A stretch of DNA of 64,000 bases, taken from Stictocephala bisonia (lineage: Eukaryota > Arthropoda > Insecta > Hemiptera > Membracidae). Below are positions 24,779 to 35,157 of this stretch, one piece after another. Under the pieces are notes generated by a model, which saw only the letters and a list, made by a program, of their open reading frames with translations, had not been told where the DNA came from and made no database searches. Every line of letters begins with the position of its first letter. Within the stretch, counting starts at the first letter, position 1. Made by a program: the position numbers and the translations under genes. The stretch lies in assembly GCA_035578905.1 (NCBI GenBank), contig JAQJVL010002162.1:1-64000 (forward strand), read 5' to 3'.

Positions 24779-24920
24779 CCCACCCGCCCACCCACACACG
24801 TACAGTGGTATTGACCCACCCGCCCACCCACACACGTACAGTGGTATTGACCCACCCGCCCACCCACACACGTACAGTGGTATTGACCCACCCGCCCACC
24901 CATACACATACAGTGGTATT
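24779..24920 (-). repeat. 36-bp G-rich minisatellite, four units (array 1)
   Basis: On the plus strand each unit reads CCCACCCGCCCACCC, then a CAC-rich stretch, then GTACAGTGGTATTGA. On the minus strand this is four runs of three G separated by single bases, the canonical G-quadruplex pattern, once per unit. The last unit is slightly diverged. Overlapping short frames in all phases are shadows of the repeat. Confidence 0.9.
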
Positions 24921-27900
24921 GTATATATAAATAATGTATATATAAATAAACGGAAAAGATTCATAATCTAAAAGAAATTATAAAGGTATTAAATATTAAG
25001 TCATCTTAGTTTGAATATGAAAGGCAGTTAAGATAAATTAATTAGTTTTAAATATACAAATTATTTGAATGTAGTAAATACTGTGCAACCCTGATTATAT
25101 TCTCTGTTCTTATATTTCAGTGAACTTTTGTTGAGTGATTTTGCTTGTTTATAAATACTACTATATTATGTTAATTTGTTATTAAAGTGCATAATTTCAT
25201 TATTATCTTCTCAAATTACTCAAATGTACTTTTCAATTATTTGGTACAGATAATGTTGCTCAACGGTAAAAATCTACAATAAGTTAATAGCTCTGGAGAT
25301 TGAAAAATAAATAATCACATCGCCTTACAGTGAGTCTGTTTTATATTTCCTCATTGCATACTAATATAATTCATGTCAATGAGGAAATAAGACAATTATT
25401 AATCACTGTCCTCAGGCTTTAAGATACATATTTGCCATTCCATGTTGGAAGATTTCATGTAATTGTTAAAAATATTTTTGAGTTATCGGGGAAGTTTTAT
25501 TGGGATTATGTAAAATGAGAACATACGGCAATATATTTTTACGGCCTTCTTGATGAATAAATGTTTTACTTTTCGTGTTGCATTAGATAAATTAACATGC
25601 ATCGAACATTATGCTTCTTTCAGAGTATCAGGCTTAGTATCAAACTAGAATTTACTAAAATCTGTCTGGAGAGGCAATAGACTATTTTTTTTCTTGCAAT
25701 GATACCTAACTATTTTAAATTAATTTGGCTAGTGTTTTAGCTGAATAATTTATTTTAAATTTTTAACTTCAAAATATAATGTGATATTCAACTCAATATA
25801 CTTAAATTGACAGTCGCTCGTTAAAATAGGCGAAAACAACGTAACTGTGTTAAGTTTTCTTATTACATCAGTGAGGGTGGTATTTCAAACATACTACACT
25901 CTCTGTGAAGAGACGATGATGGCAAATTATTAAGTGGATTTTTGACATCTGCATTGGAAGCAAAAGATATCGTTAAGTGTTTTATAATTGTATTTCACTC
26001 CTCCACGCCCCTTGGTTTTCTTCGAATAAGACAGGAGAAGAGTAAGCACCTTTCCATAAAACGCAAAATAACCCTGAGTTATGAAATTGTTTTCAGTTAG
26101 TTATTATGTTTTTTTGGTTTATAAAAAATGTAAACATAACATATATTTTTAAGTATACGTTGAAAAACATTTCATTAAATTTAAAAAGGCCTTACTTATT
26201 ATCATTATAATTTCTTCAAGTCACATTCCAAAAGCACATCTTTCCAAATGTTATCACGGCCCATTGACTTTCGAGAAACTGTCTAAATCATTTGGGGGAA
26301 GGGGTTTGGGAGAAGGGGAAGAATGAATAACGAGATATAAAACCATCCATAGGAAATCCTTTTTTTATAACAAACAAGTTTTGTGTAGAAAAAATTAAAT
26401 ATATTTAATTGTTCATCACAAAATATGGACTAACGTGTTCATTTTCATAAATACTATTAATAAATTCAGTTTGTTTATTTAAGTAAAAGTAATATGAAAT
26501 CTTAGATACTATGTATAAACGTGGTTAGTTTAAATTTACAAGATAATATACTGGGTGAATTATTAAGTATTTTATTTCTTACTTACGTGTGGTAGGTTCA
26601 ATGGCTTCAACTAGCCTAAGTAAAATAATTAATTTTAGAAAATGGATTTCAAGACCAAGGTTATTTTATCACGTTTAAATACGATTTAAACTTTATTCAC
26701 AGGTATTGATTAATTTTAAAAGTTGTCTGACTTTCAGGAGCCTCTACTCAAAATATTATATTTTGGGCCATCATTAAAAAGACCATAAATTTTTACATAT
26801 TCAATTTTATTATTATACATTAAAAAAACAAATAAGACATAAACTTGAGTGTAAAATACGACATTATTTAAATTATTTTCAGAAAATAAATAAATGGAAA
26901 AGAGGTTCTTCTGAGGTGAAGACGTGCTAGTTAAGTGTTGTACACACCTCATCACTGAGAGGAGACAACCATTCATCTCTGAATAGAGACGCTATCTTCA
27001 TATCTCTGATGCTAATTAAATCTCACTTGTATATTGCGACTGAACGACGAAGTTTACATTACGACATGTACAAGGATTGGTTAAAGGTGTCAGAGATAAG
27101 TTTACATCCTAATTAGTCCCAAGCATCACTCAGTAATAAGTACTCACTGAATGGGATGGGTTTTGTTCGCTGATGAACTGTTTCTGGTTCAAGGTGACAT
27201 AAATTGCTTCTCAATTCCGAATACAGACTACATTTCATTATACTGTCTGTATAATTTACTTTTAAAAACACCAGTATATACGAAGGAATTGAATGCGTAC
27301 TTGTCTTCGAACAATAAGTTCTGAATATAGTGGTTTGGTGTATTTCTTTTTCATTTTTTACTTACTTTTATCATGCCTACATATTTCAGTATATAAAGCT
27401 TTTCTGTCCATTAGGTAACTGGCAATGTTACAGGTATAATTTTTAAATGTCAGTTTGTTTTCTCTCTTAGTATTAAGTAAGAGTTGAATCTAAATGAATT
27501 GCTTATCTTAGATATCGAATCTTAGATATCTTATATCGAAAGATTTTCGTGTTCAATTTTCTTACAGTAAATTGTAAATTACATTATTTGTTCTATATCT
27601 TTGGGATATCGTAATAACATATATCAAAGAAAAAATGTTAAACATTTCCTTAACTAATTTTAAATTGACTATAACATTTGAGAAAATATCACATATTTAG
27701 TAAGATGATATTTTAAACACAATATAACATCAGTTGTGTGTCTCTGGTGTATTGTAAATTCCATGTCCAGTAAGTGACATTAATTTTGCTTATCTTAAAG
27801 TACAATTGTTTTTAATAGAAATTAAAACAACTACAAACCATTTAGTTACTTGTATCGTGACTATATCGAGACATTTAGTATCCTAAAGTTTGTGATAACG

Positions 27901-28626
27901 TGTACTTCAACTCTGTACACAAAATACAAAAAAGGACCGTTTATTTGCTTCGTGACTGTACTTAATTAGCTGAGTATCAATAAAGTGTGTGTCCCGGTCT
28001 ATGTCAACTGGCATTAGAAGTAATACAAACAGTATAAGAGAAGAATGATTTACGTATGTTCTGTCAAGCAAAGACTTCGTATAGTCATTTTCCTGTTCGG
28101 GTTCTTTATTCGAGAAAATTTAAATTATTTTAATGTTAAACATATAATGAATTGATATCCATAGATAGTCTAGATGTAATAATATACATAACAACAAAGG
28201 AATGGTAAATAAATATATAAGCATACAAAACGTGTGTTATCGAAATCTATTAAAAAATTTAAAACTCTTTATATCGAAAACATTTAAAAGTAAAATTATA
28301 ATACGTGATTATTTTGTAAGGCTTCAGTAAATTATTAAATAAACCAATTATTAATAAACCCCCAAATAAAATGCTAAACTAAATAACCTTTCTGATACCT
28401 CTAAATTCCGGTAATTAAGTTATACTGTAATATTTTTTTAACCATTACAAAAAGCCATTTAGTATTCATGGCTTTATATACATGTTATTTCCTACTCAAA
28501 TATGTCTTTTCCTTTAAATGATAAAATAATTATTCTCCTTTTATTTAGGTTTAGTTCTTATATATTTAATTACTTTTATTGTTATAATCATCATCTGATA
28601 GTATTCAAGCACTATATATATCGCAT
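24921..28626. other. A+T-rich stretch, nothing recognised
   Basis: About 3.7 kb without a supported gene. The 26734-26976 minus open frame has no recognisable motif. Confidence 0.5.
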
Positions 28627-29350
28627 CGACCATCAACCTTACTTAGTCTTTACGACCATCAACCTTACATAGTCTCTCCGACCATCAACCTTACTTAGTC
28701 TGTGCGATTATCTACCTAACTTAGTCTCTGCGACCATCAACCTTACTTAGTCTCCACGACCATCAACCTTACTTAGTCTCCGCAACCATCAACCTTACTT
28801 AGTCTCCACGACCATCAACCTTACTTATTTCCGCGACCATCAACCTTACTTAGTCTCCACGACCATCAACCTTACTTAGTCTCTGCGACTATCAACCTTA
28901 CTTACTATATGTGACCATCAACATAACTTAGTCTGTGCGATTATCTACCTAACTTAGTCTCTGCGACTATCAACTTAACTTAGTCTCTGTGACGATCAAC
29001 CTTACTTAGTCTTTACGACCATCAACCTTACTTAGTCTCTGCGACCATCAACCTTACTTAGTCTCCACGACCATCAACCTAACGTAGTCTCCACGATCAT
29101 GAACCTTACTTAGTCTTTACGACCATCAACCTTACTTAGTTTCTGCGACCATCAACCTTACTTAGTCTGTGCGAGTATCTTACTTAGTCTATGTGACCAT
29201 CAACCTTACTTAGTCTCTGTGACCATCAACCTTACTTCGTCTCTGTGACCATCAACCTTTCTTAGTCTCTGCGACCATCAACCTTACTTAGTCTGTGCGA
29301 CTATCAACCTTACTTAGTCTCTGTGACCATCAACCTTACTTTAACCTTAC
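28627..29350 (+). repeat. 26-bp satellite, left segment (about 28 units)
   Basis: The unit is ACCATCAACCTTACTTAG followed by TCTCTGCG. The last eight bases are the most variable (CTGCG, CCACG, TTACG, CTGTG). The array is cut by the LINE that starts near 29351 and resumes at 32164. Confidence 0.95.
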
Positions 29351-29357
29351 TATGTAA

Positions 29358-30120
29358 CCTGCCATTTACATTAAGGAAGATATCATGTTCGATCATCACA
29401 TCTTATCTGAACATTTGGAACGGGGGATTGAAGCGCTCTGTGCAGTCGTCAGAGTGAAAGGGCAGAGACTTGGTGTATGTGTGGGCTACCGGCCACCTGA
29501 TGTGAGGTACACTAGCCTTGTTCCTTTGTTTCACTCCTTATTTGTCGATCTTGCAGTTGAAGTCAAGATGGTGTTGTATTTAGGAGATACAAATATTGAC
29601 TTAATTTCAAAGACAAGTAATGAATCGAAGTTCCTTCGCCGGCTCTTGAAAGATACTAATACAGTGCAGCTAATAGATGAACCCACAAGAGTTGCTGCAT
29701 CTTCAGCTACCTTGTTGGATCATATTATAGTGGACAGGTCGGCTGAAGTCAAGAGGATCGGCGTAATTGATGCCTCAAGTTTAAAAGACCACAGGGGGGT
29801 GAAGATATCGGACCACAAGCTAATATATTGTGATATTGACTGTAAAAAAGTTAAGAAAGAGGCAAAGCAAATCTCCTACAGAGATCTCTCGAAGCTTGAT
29901 GTCAATAGTGCAGTACGTGATATGGCTAACATAGACTGGAATAGCATTTTAAATATAAGGGAAGTAGACAAAATTGAAAAGGTATTGACATCAAAGATAA
30001 GATCTATCTATGATAAACACGCCCCCATTGTTTGTAAAAGAGTTACAAAAAAGAAAGCCCCCTGGAGGACCAATGAAATAAAACAATTAACGAAGATAAA
30101 AAACAAACTTCGAAAAAAAA
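29358..30120 (+). pseudogene. LINE ORF2 fragment: C-terminal endonuclease domain
   Basis: In frame with the ATG at 29385 the sequence is open from 29358 to 30179. Reading starts inside the domain with AIYIKEDI, which resembles the conserved region after the GG turn of LINE endonucleases. The true N-terminus is therefore missing and the ATG at 29385 is internal. Counting from that ATG, GDTN is at residues 67-70 and SDH at 142-144, both typical of the exonuclease-endonuclease-phosphatase fold. The frame ends soon after an A8 run near 30113-30120. The homologous continuation lies in another frame, so a one-base loss in that homopolymer is the simplest explanation. In the intact family this domain nicks the target DNA for reverse transcription. 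Confidence 0.85.
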
Positions 30121-30121
30121 C

Positions 30122-31996
30122 ACAAAAACATGGCATCAAGAAGACTGGGAACTTTATAAGAACACTAGAAACAGACTAAATAGTTTGATATGGCGTGCGA
30201 AAAAGATCTTTTTCTCAGAAAAATTATCCTCAGCCAACAACTCAAAAGAATTTTGGAGTATTTTGAAACAATGCAATGTTGTTGGGAGCAGTGATAATTT
30301 AAATCCCTCACATGAGTTAAATATTGATGAAATAAACAAATATTTTATTTAAATGGGCTCAGGAAATGATGTGGATGAGAATGCTGTAAGTGTTTTTAAG
30401 AGAACTAGACAGGATGGAATTTTGAACAGTTTTTTCTTTACAAAAGTATCTGAAAATGTAATCAAAGGAGCAATGAAATCAATAAAATCAAATGCTGTTA
30501 GTTGTGATGACATCTCGATTCAAATGTTGGTAGCTGTGAGTCCATTTGCCTTAAAGGCCATTACACATCTTATAAATGAATCACTCTGCAGTGGAGTGTT
30601 TCCTGAAGCGTGGAAACTGAGCATTGTACGCCCCTTACCTAAGGTAACAACACCATTAAGTATGCACGATTTAAGACCAATCTCAATCCTACCAGCGATG
30701 TCTAAGATTCTTGAAAAGGTTGTAGTGGATCAAATAACATCATTCATTGAGACAGAACACATATTGCCAAAACTCCAATCAGGCTTTAGACAGAATCATA
30801 GCACATGTACTGCACTTACAAACATGTTTACTGATATAATTGATGCTAGGGACAAGGGCAGATACAGCTCCCTTGTCTTATTAGACTACTCAAAAGCTTT
30901 CGATTCCATCAACCATGATATGCTACTAGCGAAAATGAAGTATTACCATTTTAGCGACAAAGTAATTGATTGGATGAGATCTTACTTAGGTGACAGGCTG
31001 CAAGTAACAAAGCTTGGGAGTGAGACATCAAGGCCCCTATAAAAACAGCGGGGTGTACCTCAAGGTACTTGTTTGGGACCAATTTTGTTCAATTTGTACA
31101 CAGCTGATTTCACTAAGTGTGTACAACACTGTTCTGTGCACCTGTACGCAGATGATTCTCAGCTACACTTATCTTATGACCAAAGCAGTATAAAACCTGC
31201 CATTGATCAAATTAACTCTGACTTGGATAAGATCTCTAGTTGGTCAGTTGTGAACGGTCTCAAACTCAATTTAGACAAGTGTGTGGTTGTCCACGTTGCC
31301 CCAAAGAATGTGGTGCAGGGTCTCGGCGAGTCTGGGTTTGGCGTGTCACTCGATGGCCATCGTCTGACAGTATGTGACAGAGTTAAGACCCTTGGTGTCA
31401 TTCTAGACAGTGGACTCACATTCTCTGATCACGTTACCTACGCCTCCCAGCGTGCCTTGGGCAAACTGAGGGGGCTATATAGATTTAGAAGCCTGCTACC
31501 TGAATCTGCAAAACTACGATTCATGCAGTCTCTCGTATTATCAGTATTTTATTATTGCTATCCTGCATACGGTAATAGTATTTCCAAAGAGGATACAGAA
31601 AGGATTAAACAAATCCAAAACTCTGCCGTACGCTTTATTTTTAACTTAAGGCGGTATGACCACGTTAGTCTTTTCATGCAGTCTGTAAACCTCCTTCCTA
31701 TGAAGGCCGTATGCAGGATGCTGACCTGCTGCATGACTCACAAAGTTTTAAAGCTCAATGAGCCCCAGTATCTAAGCGAGAGACTCTCATTCCGGGATGA
31801 GGTCTCACAGCGCAGCACACGTAACGGAGGAAAACTTCATTTTCCAAAGGTTAGGCTTGAAGCTGGGAGGAAAAGCTATACTTATTTCGGCCCGACATTG
31901 TACAATGACCTCCCCGATAACTTCAAGCCTTACTCACATGAAACATTTAAGGTAAAGCTTAGGGAAATGCTATTAAATGGTGAAATAGTTGATTAG
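30122..31996 (+). pseudogene. LINE ORF2 fragment: reverse transcriptase domain, two in-frame stops
   Basis: One frame runs from about 30122 to the stop after 31996 but is broken by TAA at 30350-30352 and TAA at 31040-31042. The apparent starts at 30353 and 31073 are internal. Recognisable reverse transcriptase motifs in order are LRPISILPAMSKILEK, a QSGFR motif, LLDYSKAFDSINHDML (catalytic Asp), RGVPQGTCLGP just after the second stop, and YADD at 31145-31156. A C-terminal region of about 200 residues follows, typical of CR1-like elements. With a missing 5' end, one frameshift and two stops the copy cannot encode an active enzyme, although few other lesions are visible, so it is not very old. 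The minus-strand frames at 30154-30339 and 31207-31419 are shadows. Confidence 0.9.
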
Positions 31997-32163
31997 AAGT
32001 TGTTAATGTTTAGTTGTCTAGTTATATAATATGTCTCACTTGTTGCTTTAGGATTAGTTATTCACTGTTCATGTTAGTTTTATTTTTGACTCGAGTTGCT
32101 CTGAAAAGCAGTATAAAACTGAGAAACGCTTATGTAAATAAAGGCATTTTTATTTATTTATTT

Positions 32164-33223
32164 ACTTAGTCTCTGTGACCATCAACCTTACTTAGTCTGT
32201 GCGACTATCAACCTTACTTAGTTTCTGCGACCATCAACCTTACTTAGTCTCTGCGACCATCAACCTTACTTAGTCTCCACGACCATCAACCTAACTTAGT
32301 CTCCATGATCATCAGCCTTACTTAGTCTTTACGACCATCAACCTTACTTAGTCTGTGCGACTATCAACCTTACTTAGTCTCTGTGACCATCAACCTTACT
32401 TAGTCTCTGTGACCATCAACCTTACTTAGTCTGTGCGACTATCAACCTTACTTAGTCTCTGTGACCATCAACCTTACTTAGTCTCTGTGACTATCAACCT
32501 TACTTAGTCTTTACGACCATCAACCTTACTTAGTCTCTGCGACCATCAACCTTACTTAGTCTCTGTGACCATCAACCTTACTTAGTCTCTGTGACCATCA
32601 ACCTTACCTAGTCTCTGCGACCATCAACCTTACTTAGTCTCTGTGATTATCAACCTTACCTAGTCTTTACGACCATCAATCTTACTTACTCTGCAACCAT
32701 CAACCTTACTTAGTCTGTGTGACTATCAACCTAACTTAGTCTCTGCGACCATCAACCTTACTTAGTCTTTACGACCATCAACCTACTTAGTCTCTACGAC
32801 CATCAACCTTACTTAGTCTGTGTGACTATCAACCTAACTTAGTCTCTGCGACCATCAACCTTACTTAGTCTTTACGACCATCAACCTACTTAGTCTCTAC
32901 GACCATCAACCTTACTTAGTCTTTACGACCATCAATCTTACTTACTCTGCAACCATCAATCTTACTTAGTCTGTGTGACTATCAACCTAACTTAGTCTCT
33001 GAGACCATCAACCTTACTTAGTCTCTGTGATTATCAACCTGACTTAGTCTTTACGACCATCAATCTTACTTACTCTGCAACCATCAACCTTACTTAGTCT
33101 GTGTGACTATCAACCTAACTTAGTCTCTGCGACCATCAACCTTACTTAGTCTTTACGACCATCAACATACTTAGTCTCTACGACCATCAACCTTACTTAG
33201 TCTCTGCGACCATCAACCTTACC
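32164..33223 (+). repeat. 26-bp satellite, right segment (about 40 units)
   Basis: Continuation of the array at 28627-29350 with the same unit and orientation. Several units here are 1-2 bp shorter (for example ACCATCAACCTACTTAG). A multi-unit block of CAATCTTACTTACTCTGCAA, then TCTGTGTGACTATC, then AACCTAACTTAG recurs three times between 32670 and 33120, so a higher-order pattern is developing in the right part. Confidence 0.95.
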
Positions 33224-34795
33224 ATGATACAGATGTTACTGAAGTTTAGCACATCCCTTGTAAAACACATTAAATTTAATTCTAATTAATCCAAAATAAA
33301 ATGAACTTCTTAAAGCTTCCATAACGTTAGGCGCAAACGTTAATCCTTTAAACAACAGCGTACTGGTAATTGTGTAGTTTATGAATTACCATTAAGTAAG
33401 TGAATCCATAGTGTCTACGGTCACTCTGGTTTATCATTATATCCTCCTAGAGTACGTACGGGAATAATATTTTTATCTCTTTTTATTATAATTTATTTTG
33501 GAGCAAATTATTATCCCCAGTCGTATGAAAAGTTATTTTATGTCATAAAATGAAATCTAAACATTATTTTAATCAATAAATGTAATCTTAATTGGTTTTC
33601 TGTATTTATATTGTTGTCTTTATACAAAGTTTGATTTATTTAATTTTTTATTTATTTTTTTTTTACTGAGGACATATTAGTTTATGTTAACTAAACGTGC
33701 AAATAAATTTGGGCCGTATTTATATGTTATTTATAAATGTACAACTGGTATTATTTTGTAATAAATACACGTTTGCCATTAACAAGCGATTATATTTGAA
33801 TAAACTATTTAGCTTAGCTATAAAACTTTTCCTTTTAATCTTCAGTTAACTTCAACTTAACTTCAAGAAAAGTAATTATCAACAAACTTTTACTTAATGA
33901 CTTTTTACTTTAACTAACCACCTTTTTACTTAACATGTATACAATTTTGACACAATTAACATCATTATAAAACATCCAATTTCGATGTATAATTAATAAA
34001 TAGTTGTACTATAGTCCAACTTCGAATATTGGCTTCAAGTTGACTATGTAAACTTCAAGCAAACACAATTTTGAGTTTTAAGAGCTATTCTCTTAAGGGA
34101 CGAGTCGAATTAAACTAAAACTAAAGATTTTGCAACCCTTCGATAGTAAGATTAGTAAATTTATTTGAAAATTGCCATTTTAGAATTACTTAAAATTTCT
34201 TCTGTAACTGGGTAAGTCATTTCAGTCCGTTTATTTTAGTAAAAACGTTGATAATTGTAATTGTGTAACTATATGTAATTGTAACGTTGATAATTGTGAT
34301 GCTGGGTTCAACAACAAAAGGTGTAGTGTGCATTTCCGCCCTCCACCCTACGAATAAAACCAGGGACGTCAGCTCGAGGTGCGGGGGGGAGTAATTAACA
34401 TAATTTGACCTAAGGATATTGAAGTCTGGTTTGGTTTGTAGATTAAAAATGAAATTAGTTATAATTAGTCAGATATAATTATAACATAAAATGAACTGTG
34501 GTCAACAAGAGATTGTAACATTTATAAATCATTATAGTATTAAAATGAATTTCATTCGCGTTTATACGATAATGCAAACTTCATGGAAAAATACTCAATA
34601 AGCAAGAATTCAGTTATGTAATTCGGATTTGTCAAATAGGTTTGAGTTGTTTTGTAACGACATTGAAATATTTAAGAGTTGATTTATCTATTAAGCTGTG
34701 TATATAATGCTTTAACCTCTGATTTTACATTATGTCATAATGACTCATAGTTCTTAAATAAATGCTAAATTCGTTACTGCCTAATATATTTGCTA
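33224..34795. other. A+T-rich stretch, nothing recognised
   Basis: No supported feature. Confidence 0.5.
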
Positions 34796-35025
34796 TACAG
34801 GGTGTTTATTTTAAAACACAACCCATGGTTTGAACATGTTTCTTTAAAATTTATTACAAGTCTGTAAATAGTAGATTTGTTAAATTTACCTCTACCTGGA
34901 AATTGTTTTTCGAGAGCATCTTGACATAAAACAAACTATTTTGGTTTAAAATATTCCTCCACAGTAAACACTACCTGGCATTTGCTCAAAACCATGTTTC
35001 TAACCTCAACTTATTGACATTGCAC

Positions 35026-35036
35026 GAAACCGAAAT
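35026..35036. repeat. target-site duplication, 3' side of the Jockey element
   Basis: GAAACCGAAAT, identical to 39359-39369. The final T merges with the T run that is the element's poly-A tail seen from the plus strand, so the duplication is 10 or 11 bp. Confidence 0.9.
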
Positions 35037-35157
35037 TTTTTTTTATAACATTTATTTAATATTTACAATCTATTCAATAATGAACAATAAGTAAATGTGA
35101 TCTATTTTAAATAACAATGGTTGATTACCTTCCAAAGACTGTAAACAACATAATGGA

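Larger units (their letters stand above)
29351..32163 (+). mobile_element. 5'-truncated CR1-like LINE inserted in the 26-bp satellite
   Basis: The element keeps the end of an apurinic-type endonuclease and a complete-looking reverse transcriptase, followed by a 3' UTR of about 165 bp that ends in a (TTTA)n tail (about 32146-32163). The 26-bp satellite lies on both sides. The last left unit ends AACCTTACTT and the right side resumes TTACTTAGTC, so a short target-site duplication such as TTACTT is possible, but the tail and the satellite overlap in sequence. About ten extra bases resembling the satellite (TAACCTTACTA) lie at the 5' junction. The YADD box, the (TTTA)n-type tail and the overall layout suggest the CR1/L2/Daphne side of the CR1-Jockey group. 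The exact clade is not resolved. Confidence 0.85.

Noticed and set aside
30154..30339. Minus-strand frame opposite the CR1-like LINE
   Set aside because: It is the shadow of the reverse transcriptase coding strand.
28627..33223. CRISPR-like appearance of short regular repeats
   Set aside because: The 26-bp units are directly adjacent, without unique spacers, and the context is a eukaryotic satellite with a LINE.
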